A stretch of DNA of 64,000 nt from an uncultured Mediterraneibacter sp. (GTDB lineage Bacteria; Bacillota; Clostridia; Lachnospirales; Lachnospiraceae). The notes below the pieces were generated by a model that was not told the DNA's origin, made no database searches, and saw only the letters and a program-made list of their open reading frames with translations. The DNA lies in the NCBI GenBank assembly GCA_934418295.1, contig CAKRWZ010000002.1:1-64000 (forward strand). The letters run 5' to 3'. Both the position numbers and the translations under genes were made by a program. The first letter of the stretch is position 1. Every line of letters begins with the position of its first letter. This document shows positions 49,825 through 60,363 of this stretch, piece after piece.

Positions 49825-50847
49825 ATGAGATTGGGAAAGATAACGGAAACGGTGTGGAAAAAGAATATCGGAAAAGTGCTGCGGGTCGCAGGTCGCTGCG
49901 GCTGTTTATCGACGTCGGCATGTCCGGAAAGTACCGGAGTGGTGACGGTCTCGACCTGCGTTTCCGGCGCATCTCCCAAGACGGCGTGCTGCGGGATCCT
50001 GTCCGTTTTAAACGAATTGGCAATCAAGGGCGCCCGGCCGGAAGGAATCCTTCTTCGGATGCTGCTTCCGGAAACGGCGGAAGAAAATTGGCTGCGGCAG
50101 GCGGCAGAAGCCATAAAGGCGCTCTGCGAGGAGACGGGAGTGTGTCAGGAACAGGTTGTCCGGATCAATATCGATGCCGAGGTTTTGCCGTCGGCGTATC
50201 TGCCGGTGGTCAGCGTGACCGCGGTCGGAGGAAAAATACCGGAGAATTCGCAGGAAGATAAAAACAGAGAAAAAGCAGGCGCGGGCCAATCGATCATCTT
50301 GCTGGGAACGGTGGGGCTGGAAGGGGCTCTTCGAGTGTTGGATGAAAGAGAACCGGAGCTTGCAAAGCGTTTTGTCCCTGCTTTTTTGGAGCAGGCCAAA
50401 CGGCTGAATTCTCAGCTGTATGCGGTTCCGTGGATCGAGATGGCGAGAAAAAGCGGTGCGACCGCGATGAAACAGATCACGGAAGGCGGCATTTTCGCGT
50501 CGCTTTGGGAACTGACAGAGGAAGCAGAAACCGGGATGGAGACGGCACTTTCGAAAATCAGTATTTGCCAGGAAACGGTAGAGATCTGTGAATATTTCCA
50601 TTTGAACCCTTATCAGATGACTTCAGCGGGAAGCGTTTTGATGCTGACGCAACAAGAGGATAAGCTGCTTGGCGTACTGCGGGCGGCGGGCGCGCGAGCC
50701 GAAAAGCTCGGGGTCACGACAGAGGCGGCAGAGCGAGTGATCCTGGGCCAGTCAGAAAAACGTTACCTGGACAGACCGGCGCCGGATGAATTGGTGCTTT
50801 GGAGAAAACGGGAAATGTCCGGGAGTTGTCCCATAAAACAGATGTAA
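49825..50847 (+). CDS. Divergent AIR synthase-related (PurM/HypE-like) protein
   Basis: The 340 residues show the two-domain order of the PurM/HypE superfamily. The N-terminal half has CCGILSVLNELAIKGARPEGILLRM (read as GILSVLNELAIKGARPEGIL). The C-terminal half has SIILLGTVGLEGALRVLDER, ISICQETVEICEYFHLNPYQM (read as ETVEICEYFHLNPYQM), TSAGSVLMLT. The usual ATP-binding Asp cluster of HypE is not obvious and the N-terminus is rich in Cys (seven by residue 55), so activity is doubtful. No [NiFe]-hydrogenase maturation genes are nearby. The ribosome site is weak (GATAGGG). Confidence 0.65.
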   Translation: MRLGKITETVWKKNIGKVLRVAGRCGCLSTSACPESTGVVTVSTCVSGASPKTACCGILSVLNELAIKGARPEGILLRMLLPETAEENWLRQAAEAIKALCEETGVCQEQVVRINIDAEVLPSAYLPVVSVTAVGGKIPENSQEDKNREKAGAGQSIILLGTVGLEGALRVLDEREPELAKRFVPAFLEQAKRLNSQLYAVPWIEMARKSGATAMKQITEGGIFASLWELTEEAETGMETALSKISICQETVEICEYFHLNPYQMTSAGSVLMLTQQEDKLLGVLRAAGARAEKLGVTTEAAERVILGQSEKRYLDRPAPDELVLWRKREMSGSCPIKQM

Positions 50848-50858
50848 AGGAGAAAAAA

Positions 50859-51353
50859 ATGAGTACAGAGATAAGAACAGAAATTTTAAAATATATCGAA
50901 ACAAACAGTCGGGTAGATTTAGGCGAATTGGCAACCATGCTGGGAACGGATGAAGTGGCGGTTGCAAACGAAATGGCACAGATGGAAAAAGAAAAAATTA
51001 TCTGCGGATACCATACGTTGATCGATTGGGATAAAGCAGGCGCAGATAAGGTAACTGCGTTGATCGAAGTGCGGGTGACGCCTCAGAGAGAGCAGGGGTT
51101 TGACCGGATCGCAGAACGTATTTATAACTATCCGGAGGTAAGGGCAGTTTATCTGATCTCCGGAAACTTTGACCTGCTGGTGACTTTGGATGGTAAATCG
51201 CTGAGGGAGGTTTCCCAGTTTGTATCCGAAAAGCTTTCTACATTAGATTCCGTTATCAGTACAGCAACCTACTTTATCCTGAAAAAGTATAAAGACCACG
51301 GTACGATTATGGTTTCTAAAAAGGAATCGGAAAGGATGCTGGTGACACTGTAA
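50859..51353 (+). CDS. Lrp/AsnC-family transcriptional regulator
   Basis: The start is ATG 50859 after AAAGGAG. The 164 residues have an N-terminal winged helix (about 1-60: ILKYIETNSRVDLGELATML) and a RAM (ACT-like) effector domain (about 65-150: VTALIEVRVTPQREQGFDRI, VRAVYLISGNFDLLVTLDG). The stop overlaps the aminotransferase start by one base (TAATG), so the pair is coupled; the regulator probably senses an amino acid linked to the enzyme. Confidence 0.9.
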   Translation: MSTEIRTEILKYIETNSRVDLGELATMLGTDEVAVANEMAQMEKEKIICGYHTLIDWDKAGADKVTALIEVRVTPQREQGFDRIAERIYNYPEVRAVYLISGNFDLLVTLDGKSLREVSQFVSEKLSTLDSVISTATYFILKKYKDHGTIMVSKKESERMLVTL

Positions 51354-52525
51354 TGAGAGATCCGTTATCCAAAAAGATTATTGAAATTGAACCCTCCGGC
51401 ATCCGAAAGTTTTTTGATGTGGCAAATGAAATGGGAGACGCTATTTCCCTCGGAGTAGGTGAGCCGGATTTTGATACCCCGTGGCGGATCCGGGAGGAAG
51501 GTATTTTTTCCCTGGAAAAAGGAAGAACCTTTTACAGCGCCAATGCCGGCCTGAAAGAACTGCGGGTGGAGATCTGCCGTTATCTGCAGGAGAAGATCCA
51601 TGTGACTTACGATCCGAACACAGAAGTCATGGTGACGGTGGGCGGAAGCGAGGCCATCGATGTGGCCATGCGCTGTATGCTGGATCCCGGCGATGAAGTG
51701 CTGATCCCTCAGCCCAGTTATGTGTCCTATCTGCCTTGTGCGATTATGGCGGACGGCGAGCCGGTGATCGTGCCTCTGAAGAATGAAAATGCTTTTAAAT
51801 TGACGGTGGAAGATCTGAAAGATAAGATTTCCCCGAAGACGAAACTTCTGGTCATGCCTTTTCCAAACAATCCGACGGGATCCATTATGACGGAAGAAGA
51901 CCTGCGCCCTATCGCACAGTTTGTGGAAGAACATGATCTGTATGTGATCTCCGACGAGATCTATTCAGAGTTGACTTACGGAACGCAGCATGTTTCCATT
52001 GCATCCCTTCCGGGCATGCGGGAGCGGACCATCGTGATCAACGGTTTCTCCAAAGGCTTTGCCATGACGGGATGGAGACTGGGCTACGCCTGCGGTCCCC
52101 GGGCAATTCTGGAGCAAATGATCAAACTGCATCAGTTTGCCATCATGTGTGCGCCGACCAACAGCCAGTATGCTGCCATTGAAGGGCTTCGCCACTGCCA
52201 GGATGAAGTGGCGGAAATGCGGGAAGCTTACAATCAGCGGAGACGTTTCCTGATGAAAGCTTTTTCAGACATGGGACTGGAGTGCTTTGAACCGGAGGGC
52301 GCATTTTATGCCTTCCCGAAGATCTCAGAATTCGGCATGACATCTGAAGAATTTGCTACACGTTTTCTGCAGGAGAAAAAGGTGGCCGTTGTACCCGGTT
52401 CTGCATTCGGAAAAAGTGGAGAAGGGTTCCTGCGGATTTCCTATGCGTATTCTTTGGAAGACCTGAAGGAAGCGCTGGGACGCCTGGCAGAATTTGTAAA
52501 AGAGCTGCGGGAAAAAAGAGGTTAA
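51353..52525 (+). CDS. Pyridoxal-phosphate aminotransferase, class I/II
   Basis: The 390 residues show the fold-type I pattern: GVGEPDFDTPWRI at the start, VTVGGSEAIDVAMRCM, the PNNPTG motif (FPNNPTGS), YVISDEIYSEL, and the PLP lysine Lys234 in NGFSKGFAMTGWRLGYA. The C-terminal Arg region follows (GEGFLRISYAYS). Substrate is not certain; aromatic or branched-chain amino acids are plausible. It is translated with the Lrp-type regulator, with a one-base overlap. Confidence 0.92.
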   Translation: MRDPLSKKIIEIEPSGIRKFFDVANEMGDAISLGVGEPDFDTPWRIREEGIFSLEKGRTFYSANAGLKELRVEICRYLQEKIHVTYDPNTEVMVTVGGSEAIDVAMRCMLDPGDEVLIPQPSYVSYLPCAIMADGEPVIVPLKNENAFKLTVEDLKDKISPKTKLLVMPFPNNPTGSIMTEEDLRPIAQFVEEHDLYVISDEIYSELTYGTQHVSIASLPGMRERTIVINGFSKGFAMTGWRLGYACGPRAILEQMIKLHQFAIMCAPTNSQYAAIEGLRHCQDEVAEMREAYNQRRRFLMKAFSDMGLECFEPEGAFYAFPKISEFGMTSEEFATRFLQEKKVAVVPGSAFGKSGEGFLRISYAYSLEDLKEALGRLAEFVKELREKRG

Positions 52526-52537
52526 AGGAGAAAAAGA

Positions 52538-53032
52538 ATGTTAAATATCGTGCTGCTGGAGCCGGAGATCCCGTCCAACACAGGAAATATCGGAAGAACC
52601 TGTGTGGCGACAGGGACCAGACTCCATCTGATCGAGCCGTTTGGCTTTCGCCTGAATGAAAAGGCTCTGAAACGGGCCGGTATGGATTACTGGTCAGATC
52701 TGGATGTGCGCACATATATCGATTACCGGGATTTTTGTGAAAAGAATCCCGGTATCAAACTTTATATGGCGACGACAAAAGCAAAAAAAGTGTATACAGA
52801 AGTGGATTATGAGCCAGACTCTTATATTATGTTCGGAAAGGAAAGCGCAGGGATCCCGGAAGAGCTCTTGGTGGCCAGCCAGGAAAACTGCATCCGCATT
52901 CCGATGCTGGAAGAGATCCGTTCCCTGAACCTGAGCAATTCGGTGGCCATCGTTTTATACGAAGCACTGCGTCAGAACGGATTTGCCGGCATGGAAAAGG
53001 AAGGCCGTCTGCACCGTCTGGAGTGGAAATAA
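52538..53032 (+). CDS. trmL: tRNA (cytidine(34)-2'-O)-methyltransferase TrmL
   Basis: A SPOUT-fold enzyme that methylates position 34 of tRNA-Leu species. The 164 residues start MLNIVLLEPEIPSNTGNIGR and contain the knot motifs YIMFGKESAGIPEELL and IPMLEEIRSLNLSNSVAIVLYEALR (read as IPMLEEIRSLNLSNSVAIVL). AAAGGAG precedes the ATG, 12 bases after the aminotransferase stop. Confidence 0.94.
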   Translation: MLNIVLLEPEIPSNTGNIGRTCVATGTRLHLIEPFGFRLNEKALKRAGMDYWSDLDVRTYIDYRDFCEKNPGIKLYMATTKAKKVYTEVDYEPDSYIMFGKESAGIPEELLVASQENCIRIPMLEEIRSLNLSNSVAIVLYEALRQNGFAGMEKEGRLHRLEWK

Positions 53033-53082
53033 AAGGAAAGAAAAAGAATAATAAAATTTATCAAGTTTCGAAGGGAAACCCC

Positions 53083-53111
53083 TTGACTTTCCGGGGGAAA
53101 CATACTACACT
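53083..53111 (+). promoter_or_regulatory. Sigma-A promoter of the str operon
   Basis: TTGACT (53083-53088), 17-base spacer, TACACT (53106-53111), giving a leader of about 120 bases before rpsL. Confidence 0.8.
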
Positions 53112-53117
53112 ATTTTA

Positions 53118-53150
53118 GCGTGCATGCAAATACCCTGTATTTCTGTGCGC
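53118..53150 (+). promoter_or_regulatory. Leader hairpin upstream of rpsL
   Basis: GCGTGCA...AAATAC (53118-53133) pairs with GTATTT...TGTGCGC (to 53150) with wobble pairs and a small bulge. No T run follows, so it is not a terminator. It may set RNA stability or bind a protein. Confidence 0.45.
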
Positions 53151-53238
53151 AAAAATAGATAATTTGTCATACAATTATCTGCAACCATCTCTGTTAAAAA
53201 ACAGGGGAAACGAAAGTATCATAGGAGGTGAAACGTAA

Positions 53239-53658
53239 ATGCCAACATTTAACCAGTTAGTCAGAAAAGGACGTGAGACTTCTGTAAAGAAATCTACAGC
53301 ACCGGCTCTTCAGAAGGGTTACAACTCTCTTCAGAAACGTGCTACAGATGTATCCGCACCTCAGAAACGAGGCGTTTGTACAGCAGTCAAGACAGCTACA
53401 CCTAAGAAGCCTAACTCAGCTCTGAGAAAGATCGCCAGAGTACGTCTTTCCAATGGTATTGAAGTAACAAGCTACATTCCGGGTGAAGGCCACAACCTTC
53501 AGGAGCATAGCGTTGTTCTGATCCGTGGAGGAAGAGTAAAGGACCTGCCGGGTACCAGATATCATATCGTCAGAGGTACATTGGATACAGCAGGTGTTGC
53601 AAAGAGAAGACAGGCCCGTTCCAAATACGGCGCAAAGAGACCAAAAGACGCGAAATAA
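53239..53658 (+). CDS. rpsL: 30S ribosomal protein S12
   Basis: Decoding-centre protein of the small subunit. The 139 residues start [12 protein letters not shown], and contain [20 protein letters not shown] and [20 protein letters not shown]. Lys at the streptomycin-resistance position (TPKKPNSAL) is the normal sensitive form. AGGAGG precedes the ATG. First gene of the str operon. Confidence 0.98.
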   Translation: MPTFNQLVRKGRETSVKKSTAPALQKGYNSLQKRATDVSAPQKRGVCTAVKTATPKKPNSALRKIARVRLSNGIEVTSYIPGEGHNLQEHSVVLIRGGRVKDLPGTRYHIVRGTLDTAGVAKRRQARSKYGAKRPKDAK

Positions 53659-53724
53659 ATTCTGGTCTAGTTTTCAGAAACCAAAATTAAAAATCGTATC
53701 ACAAACAGAACTATGAATATCGTA

Positions 53725-54342
<618 letters not shown>

Positions 54343-54359
54343 TAGGAGGAAGAGATATC

Positions 54360-56477
54360 TTGAGTGGAAGAGAATATCCATTAGAAAGAACCAGGAATAT
54401 CGGTATTATGGCACATATTGATGCCGGAAAGACCACGCTGACAGAGCGTATTCTTTACTATACCGGTGTAAACTATAAAATCGGAGATACACATGAAGGT
54501 ACTGCTACCATGGACTGGATGGAGCAGGAGCAGGAAAGAGGTATCACAATCACCTCCGCTGCAACCACATGCCACTGGACTCTGGAAGACCACACAAAGC
54601 CGAAGGCAGGCGCTCTGGAACATCGTATCAACATCATTGATACCCCGGGACACGTTGACTTTACGGTAGAGGTAGAGAGATCTCTTCGTGTACTGGATGG
54701 TGCTGTCGGCGTTTTCTGTGCAAAGGGCGGTGTTGAGCCTCAGTCAGAGAATGTATGGCGTCAGGCAGATACCTACAATGTACCGAGAATGGCGTTCATC
54801 AACAAGATGGACATTTTGGGTGCAGATTTCTACAATGCAGTAGATCAGATCAAGACAAGACTTGGAAAGAATGCAATTTGTCTTCAGCTGCCGATCGGTA
54901 AAGAAGATGATTTTCAGGGGATCATTGATCTGATGGAAATGGAAGCTTACATCTACAACGATGATAAGGGCGATGACATTTCCGTAGTGCCGATTCCGGA
55001 AGATATGCAGGATGAGGCAGAACTTTATCATACAGAATTGGTGGAGAAGATCTGTGAGCTGGATGATGATCTGATGATGGAATATCTGGAGGGGGAAGAG
55101 CCTTCTGCAGATGCCCTGAAAGCAGTTCTTCGTAAAGCTACATGTGAGTGTACAGCTGTTCCGGTATGCTGCGGAAGCGCATACAGAAACAAAGGCGTAC
55201 AGAAGCTTCTGGATGCCGTTATCGAATATATGCCGGCACCGACAGATATCCCGCCGATCGAAGGTGTGGACGAAGACGGAAATCCGATCGTCAGACATTC
55301 TTCTGACGAAGAGCCATTCTCCGCACTGGCATTCAAGATCATGACAGACCCATTCGTAGGAAAGCTGGCATACTTCCGTGTATACTCCGGTTCTATGAAT
55401 TCCGGATCTTATATCCTGAATGCAACAAAGGGCAAAAAAGAACGTGTAGGACGTATCCTGCAGATGCACGCAAACAAGAGACAGGAGCTGGACAAGGTAT
55501 ATTCCGGAGATATCGCAGCAGCGATCGGATTCAAATTTACCACGACAGGTGATACCATCTGTGACGAACAGCACCCGGTAATCCTTGAGTCTATGGAATT
55601 CCCGGAGCCGGTTATCGAGCTTGCGATCGAGCCTAAGACAAAAGCTTCCCAGGGTAAACTTGGTGAGTCTCTGGCAAAACTTGCAGAAGAAGATCCGACA
55701 TTCCGTGCTCATACAGATCAGGAAACAGGACAGACCATCATCGCAGGTATGGGTGAGCTGCATCTGGAGATCATCGTAGACAGACTTCTCCGTGAATTTA
55801 AGGTAGAAGCAAACGTCGGTGCCCCGCAGGTTGCTTATAAAGAGTCCATCACAAAACCGGTTGATGTAGACAGCAAGTATGCAAAACAGTCCGGTGGACG
55901 CGGACAGTATGGTCATTGTAAAGTTAAATTTGAACCAATGGATGTCAATGGTGAGGAAACTTACAAGTTTGAATCTACAGTTGTCGGAGGAGCAATTCCG
56001 AAGGAATACATCCCGGCAGTAGGAGAGGGTATCGAAGAAGCTATGAAAGCCGGTATCCTTGGCGGATTCCCGGTTGTAGGCGTTCATGCAAACGTATACG
56101 ACGGATCTTACCATGAAGTCGATTCCAGTGAGATGGCTTTCCATATCGCAGGATCCCTGGCATTCAAAGATGCTATGAAGAAAGGTTCCCCGATCCTTCT
56201 TGAGCCAATCATGAAGGTTGAGGTAACAATGCCTGAGGAATACATGGGAGACGTTATCGGTGATATCAACTCCCGTCGTGGACGTATCGAGGGTATGGAT
56301 GACCTCGGCGGCGGCAAGATCGTACGTGCTTACGTACCGCTGTCAGAGATGTTCGGATACTCTACAGATCTTCGTTCCAGAACTCAGGGACGCGGAAACT
56401 ATTCCATGTTCTTCGAACGCTACGAGCAGGTTCCGAAGTCTGTTCAGGAAAAGATACTTTCCAGCAAAAACGACTAA
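54360..56477 (+). CDS. fusA: Elongation factor G
   Basis: Translocase GTPase. The frame starts with TTG at 54360, ten bases after AGGAGG; no ATG lies near, and the TTG gives the normal start [20 protein letters not shown]. The G1 motif is [10 protein letters not shown]3 DTPGHVDF, G4 NKMD. The 705 residues cover domains I-V. Third gene of the str operon. Confidence 0.97.
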   Translation: MSGREYPLERTRNIGIMAHIDAGKTTLTERILYYTGVNYKIGDTHEGTATMDWMEQEQERGITITSAATTCHWTLEDHTKPKAGALEHRINIIDTPGHVDFTVEVERSLRVLDGAVGVFCAKGGVEPQSENVWRQADTYNVPRMAFINKMDILGADFYNAVDQIKTRLGKNAICLQLPIGKEDDFQGIIDLMEMEAYIYNDDKGDDISVVPIPEDMQDEAELYHTELVEKICELDDDLMMEYLEGEEPSADALKAVLRKATCECTAVPVCCGSAYRNKGVQKLLDAVIEYMPAPTDIPPIEGVDEDGNPIVRHSSDEEPFSALAFKIMTDPFVGKLAYFRVYSGSMNSGSYILNATKGKKERVGRILQMHANKRQELDKVYSGDIAAAIGFKFTTTGDTICDEQHPVILESMEFPEPVIELAIEPKTKASQGKLGESLAKLAEEDPTFRAHTDQETGQTIIAGMGELHLEIIVDRLLREFKVEANVGAPQVAYKESITKPVDVDSKYAKQSGGRGQYGHCKVKFEPMDVNGEETYKFESTVVGGAIPKEYIPAVGEGIEEAMKAGILGGFPVVGVHANVYDGSYHEVDSSEMAFHIAGSLAFKDAMKKGSPILLEPIMKVEVTMPEEYMGDVIGDINSRRGRIEGMDDLGGGKIVRAYVPLSEMFGYSTDLRSRTQGRGNYSMFFERYEQVPKSVQEKILSSKND

Positions 56478-56518
56478 GGAAAACCGCCATAAAATAGCGG
56501 AAAAAGCGCAAATAAGGC

Positions 56519-56547
56519 TTGAAAATGCGTAGGATTTGAAATATAAT
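56519..56547 (+). promoter_or_regulatory. Internal sigma-A promoter for tuf
   Basis: TTGAAA (56519-56524), 17-base spacer, perfect TATAAT (56542-56547), in the 144-base fusA-tuf gap. A small hairpin GCCTGT-TTG-ACAGGC (56583-56597) follows before the ribosome site. Confidence 0.8.
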
Positions 56548-56621
56548 CAGAGATAGCCGAGTAAAATCGAAAATAATAGTAGGCCTGTTTGACAGGCAAT
56601 GAATTAAGGAGGATATTCAAA

Positions 56622-57815
56622 ATGGCTAAAGCTAAATTTGAAAGAACAAAACCACATGCAAATATTGGTACCATCGGCCACGTTGACCACGGTAAAACAA
56701 CTCTTACAGCTGCTATTACAAAAGTACTTTCTCACAGAGTAGAAGGTAACGCATCTGTAGATTTTGAAAACATCGATAAAGCTCCGGAAGAGAGAGAGCG
56801 TGGTATCACGATTTCTACAGCTCACGTTGAGTACGAGACAGAGAAACGTCACTATGCACACGTTGACTGCCCGGGACATGCTGACTACGTTAAAAACATG
56901 ATCACAGGTGCTGCACAGATGGATGGAGCTATCCTGGTTGTAGCTGCTACAGACGGAGTTATGGCTCAGACAAAAGAGCATATCCTTCTGTCCCGTCAGG
57001 TTGGTGTACCATACATCGTAGTATTCATGAACAAATGTGATATGGTAGACGATGATGAGCTTCTTGAACTGGTAGAAATGGAAATCCGTGAACTCCTTGA
57101 CGAGTACGAATTCCCGGGAGATGACACTCCGATCATCCAGGGATCCGCTCTGAAAGCTCTGGAAGAGCCAGATGGCCCGTGGGGAGACAAGATCATGGAA
57201 CTTATGGATGCTGTTGACGAATGGATCCCGGATCCGCAGCGTGATACAGACAAACCGTTCCTGATGCCTGTAGAGGACGTATTCTCCATCACAGGACGTG
57301 GTACTGTTGCAACTGGTAGAGTAGAGCGTGGTACACTTCACGTATCTGACGAAGTTGAAATCATCGGTATCCATGAGGATGTTAAGAAAACAGTTGTAAC
57401 CGGTATCGAGATGTTCCGTAAGCTTCTTGATGAGGCTCAGGCTGGTGATAACATCGGTGCTCTGCTTCGTGGTATCCAGAGAACAGAAATCGAAAGAGGA
57501 CAGGTTCTTATCAAACCAGGCACAGTAACATGCCACAAGAAATTTACTTGCCAGGTATACGTTCTGACAAAAGATGAAGGTGGACGTCATACACCATTCT
57601 TCAACAACTACAGACCACAGTTCTACTTCAGAACAACAGACGTTACAGGCGTTTGCGAACTTCCGGAAGGAATCGAGATGTGTATGCCGGGAGATAACGT
57701 AGAGATGACAGTTGAACTGATTCACCCGGTAGCTATGGAGGAAGGTCTTGGCTTCGCTATCCGTGAAGGTGGACGTACAGTAGGTTCAGGAAAAGTTGCT
57801 AAGATCATCGAGTAA
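56622..57815 (+). CDS. tuf: Elongation factor Tu
   Basis: Delivers aminoacyl-tRNA to the ribosome. The start is ATG 56622 after AAGGAGG; 397 residues, the standard length. The G1 motif is [10 protein letters not shown]3 DCPGHADY, G4 NKCD. Codon use is strongly biased (many CTT, GTT, GCT, CGT), as expected for a highly expressed gene. Preceded by its own promoter and followed by a strong terminator. Confidence 0.99.
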   Translation: MAKAKFERTKPHANIGTIGHVDHGKTTLTAAITKVLSHRVEGNASVDFENIDKAPEERERGITISTAHVEYETEKRHYAHVDCPGHADYVKNMITGAAQMDGAILVVAATDGVMAQTKEHILLSRQVGVPYIVVFMNKCDMVDDDELLELVEMEIRELLDEYEFPGDDTPIIQGSALKALEEPDGPWGDKIMELMDAVDEWIPDPQRDTDKPFLMPVEDVFSITGRGTVATGRVERGTLHVSDEVEIIGIHEDVKKTVVTGIEMFRKLLDEAQAGDNIGALLRGIQRTEIERGQVLIKPGTVTCHKKFTCQVYVLTKDEGGRHTPFFNNYRPQFYFRTTDVTGVCELPEGIEMCMPGDNVEMTVELIHPVAMEEGLGFAIREGGRTVGSGKVAKIIE

Positions 57816-57847
57816 TCATAATTGATATTAGTGCGATAGCAATATCA

Positions 57848-57877
57848 GGGCTTCCCGAAATTCGGGAAGCCCTTTTT
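57848..57877 (+). terminator. Terminator of the str operon
   Basis: GGGCTTCCCGAA (57848-57859) pairs with TTCGGGAAGCCC around one base, followed by TTTTT. Confidence 0.9.
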
Positions 57878-57955
57878 GAACGGAGGAAACATTAATCCAA
57901 TAGGGGTAAAGCGAACAGTATCTTCCAAAAAGCAGTGTTCTTTATGAAATGTTTC

Positions 57956-57984
57956 TTGGAAACCGTCTTTCAAGCTGTTATAAT
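57956..57984 (+). promoter_or_regulatory. Sigma-A promoter for the small membrane protein gene
   Basis: TTGGAA (57956-57961), 17-base spacer, perfect TATAAT (57979-57984). Confidence 0.8.
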
Positions 57985-58020
57985 AGAACTATCAACAAAA
58001 GAATGAGGGAGGATATGTTC

Positions 58021-58554
58021 ATGGCTCAAAGATACTCACATCTGGTCGGGGGTGTCGGCTTTATCGTAAATGCGATCGCAACACTCATCACCCTGCTCAA
58101 TAGTCCGGCTTATATAGCGAAAGGGGATATTACAGGAATTCGGCTTGCTTATATCGTGGCATTGGCCGGCGGAGTTTTAATGCTATACTTTTTGTTTGGT
58201 CAGCTTTGTTTTGCAAAGAATAATCTGGTCCGTATCGGCGGTTTGATTGCAGGAATCGGTTATTTGGGCGTTTTATGCAGTACGGTAATGTTCCTCGGAG
58301 GATATTATGAAGCAATGGCGTCTATGCAGGGAGTCTTCATGGTGGCTGCGTTTGCGTACATGGTCGGTATTGCAATGCTGTGCATCAAGTATATTATGAT
58401 CTTTTCCAAGAAAGTAGCAGCGGTAATCATCTGTCTGGTGACGCTGTTTGGCTTTGCAGTGTCCATTTGCGGACTTTTGGTCGGAGATATCTTATATAGT
58501 GCATGTTTTGGCGCATTGTTGATTTATTTCTTCCTGACGGATGCGCAGTGTTAA
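58021..58554 (+). CDS. Unknown integral membrane protein
   Basis: The start is ATG 58021, eight bases after GGGAGG; ATG 58015 is only two bases from that site. The 177 residues form about five or six membrane helices (for example LVGGVGFIVNAIATLITLLN, AYIVALAGGVLMLYFLFGQL, VSICGLLVGDILYSACFGAL). No conserved charged residue or known motif is seen inside the helices. A single-gene unit with its own promoter and terminator. Confidence 0.8.
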   Translation: MAQRYSHLVGGVGFIVNAIATLITLLNSPAYIAKGDITGIRLAYIVALAGGVLMLYFLFGQLCFAKNNLVRIGGLIAGIGYLGVLCSTVMFLGGYYEAMASMQGVFMVAAFAYMVGIAMLCIKYIMIFSKKVAAVIICLVTLFGFAVSICGLLVGDILYSACFGALLIYFFLTDAQC

Positions 58555-58610
58555 TTTTGCAAGGTTAAAAGAAGAGTAAAGGAAATTATAACAGAAAAGA
58601 AGAATCAGAA

Positions 58611-58647
58611 ATATGGGCAGATCTTACAGTTCTGCTCATATCTTTTT
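58611..58647. terminator. Terminator between convergent genes
   Basis: ATATGGGCAGA (58611-58621) pairs with TCTGCTCATAT (58631-58641), one G-U pair, followed by CTTTTT on the plus strand; a weaker T stretch lies on the minus side. Confidence 0.75.
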
Positions 58648-58673
58648 GCATGGGAGCATTTGACGACCGCTGA

Positions 58674-60203
58674 TCAGTGGTTGTCGCTTCTGGTAGTTAT
58701 GTAGAGCTGATAAAGACCCATGCGGGATTTTGTGCCGGTTTTTTCGTAAATAGAAGTAATATAGCGTTGAAAGGTACGTCGGGAGATAAACAGTGCATCG
58801 GCCATTTCTTGGATTCCCTCTTCGGTGGTGATCATCCGGAGAAAGACTTCCGTTTCCCGTTCGGTGAAATGGTATTTTTCGGCAAACCATTGTTGGTAAT
58901 CGGACTCATTTGCCGGCGGAGTTTTTCCGGCAGTCTTTTGGGATCTGCGGTGAACAAATATCTGAGCGGAGCCAAATTCTGTAAGATCCCGCAGATAAAG
59001 GATCGCTAAAATAAAAGTACAGACAGGAATATATGCGAACAGGCTAAATATACTGGTATTGCCGGAAGAAGCAGTGAAGAAAAGGGACAAAGGATTGTCT
59101 GCGGGAAGAGCAAAACAAAGGCAGACAAAACAGAGAAGCGGCCCCATGCCGGCCCAAAGGGCAGGATGGGAGGTGTCGCATGCCAGCTCTATAAATTCGA
59201 TGGAGATATAGAGAAAGAAGAAACTGATGCAAAGGGCAGTCAGACCTGTAAGCAGAGCAGCCGGAGCCTGCGACACAAAAAACGGTAAAAGAAGCGCCGG
59301 TATCTGTGTGCAGATCGTGAGAAATGGCAGTAATTTCCGCGTGTGCAGATCGGAAAGAAGACCTGCGGCGAAAAGGCTGAGGCTCCAGAAAGTACAGCGC
59401 ATCCAGGTCGGAATTGCAGAAGTTGAAATTGCAGAAGTTAAAATTGACAGGGGAGTTTCCGATATATTTGCCGGCATAGTTGAGCTTGTCAGGAAAGCGG
59501 TTTGCAGGACACTTCCGTAAAAGACGGCCATTCCGATGCCGCAAATCAGAAGGAAGAGCAAAGGGAACCGCAAGGCTGTGTCGGAGCGTTCTGTGCTGCC
59601 TGTGGGGGCGGCCTGCGGAAAAACTTCTGTCTTGCGGCTGTTTTCCGGAAAGAGGTTGCTGTTTTTTTCGGAAGGAAGAAATTCTGCCAAAAGTGCCGTG
59701 ATGAAAAGCAATGTGGCTCCGGCGGTCAATAAAATCCGGAAAAGTGCCGCGGCCTGAAGAGAGAAAAATCTTTGGAACAGGCTTGCTAAAAGATGAAACA
59801 AAAGCAAAGCACATCCGGCAGAGAAGCCGAGAATGCGTCCCATGTATTCCGGCCGGGAAAAGGAAAGGCAGAAGTTTGTATGCAAAAGCGCTCCGCAAAG
59901 ACCGAAAAAGAACAAAGCGGGAATGAGATAAAAAGAATTCCAGTTGCTTGCAATGGCGAAAAACAAGAAAAAGAGTATTGCGCCTAGGGAAACGAAACGT
60001 TTTCTGATCCGACGAAGCAAAGGGAATACAAGAAAACCCGGGATCGCAAAAAGACAAGGCGAAAATAACTCAGATATAAAGAGAATGCGGGCAATACAAA
60101 AAAAGGCAAAAAGCCAGAAAAAGAAAAGAAGAATCTGCGTCAGATCCGAAAGGACGAATTTAGAAAATGATGGAAAAGAAGATTTTTTGTGTGTTACGTT
60201 CAT
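58674..60203 (-). CDS. Membrane-embedded LuxR-family regulator
   Basis: The 509 residues start with about 12 membrane helices in an MFS-like arrangement (1-430, for example ILLFFFWLFAFFCIARILFI, LICGIGMAVFYGSVLQTAFL) and end with a LuxR-type helix-turn-helix (about 445-505: FTERETEVFLRMITTEEGIQ, EMADALFISRRTFQRYITSI). The HTH keeps the E-x-E-V pattern and the recognition helix. A regulator fused to a transporter-like body is known as an annotation type in Firmicutes and Actinobacteria (for example Eggerthella and Clostridia) but the signal is mostly unknown. It is divergent from the FHA-kinase operon, its possible target. AAAGGAT precedes the ATG. Confidence 0.88.
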   Translation of the reverse strand: MNVTHKKSSFPSFSKFVLSDLTQILLFFFWLFAFFCIARILFISELFSPCLFAIPGFLVFPLLRRIRKRFVSLGAILFFLFFAIASNWNSFYLIPALFFFGLCGALLHTNFCLSFSRPEYMGRILGFSAGCALLLFHLLASLFQRFFSLQAAALFRILLTAGATLLFITALLAEFLPSEKNSNLFPENSRKTEVFPQAAPTGSTERSDTALRFPLLFLLICGIGMAVFYGSVLQTAFLTSSTMPANISETPLSILTSAISTSAIPTWMRCTFWSLSLFAAGLLSDLHTRKLLPFLTICTQIPALLLPFFVSQAPAALLTGLTALCISFFFLYISIEFIELACDTSHPALWAGMGPLLCFVCLCFALPADNPLSLFFTASSGNTSIFSLFAYIPVCTFILAILYLRDLTEFGSAQIFVHRRSQKTAGKTPPANESDYQQWFAEKYHFTERETEVFLRMITTEEGIQEMADALFISRRTFQRYITSIYEKTGTKSRMGLYQLYITTRSDNH

Positions 60204-60238
60204 TGTTTTGATCCTTTGTGTTGATAGTTGATACTTTT

Positions 60239-60268
60239 ACTATATGCCGAAAGGGCGAAAGAACGCAA
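60239..60268 (-). promoter_or_regulatory. Candidate sigma-A promoter for the LuxR gene
   Basis: Minus strand TTGCGT (60268-60263), 18-base spacer, TATAGT (60244-60239). A direct repeat TTGATAG/TTGATAC (60221-60234) lies next to it and could be a regulator site. Confidence 0.5.
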
Positions 60269-60330
60269 TTAAAATTTGAAAATGGGCGGAAAAAACTGAA
60301 AAAAAGACAAAATGAGACAAATGTCTCACG

Positions 60331-60363
60331 AAAAGACCGATGTTTGGGACATTGGTCTTTTTA
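60331..60363 (+). terminator. Intrinsic-terminator-like hairpin in the leader of the FHA operon
   Basis: AAAAGACCGATG (60331-60342) pairs with CATTGGTCTTTT (60350-60361), one G-U pair, then more T. It lies 125 bases upstream of the first operon gene, with no gene of its own before it on this strand, so it may be an attenuator or end a short RNA. Apart from this and the LuxR promoter nothing is seen in 60204-60487. Confidence 0.6.

Noticed and set aside
49825..50847. Functional HypE hydrogenase maturation protein
   Set aside because: The HypE C-terminal cysteine motif and ATP-binding Asp cluster are not visible and no hydrogenase genes are adjacent.
54744..57725. Long minus-strand frames opposite fusA and tuf
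   Set aside because: Same reason: the biased codons of highly expressed genes leave the antisense frame open. No ribosome site or promoter on that strand.
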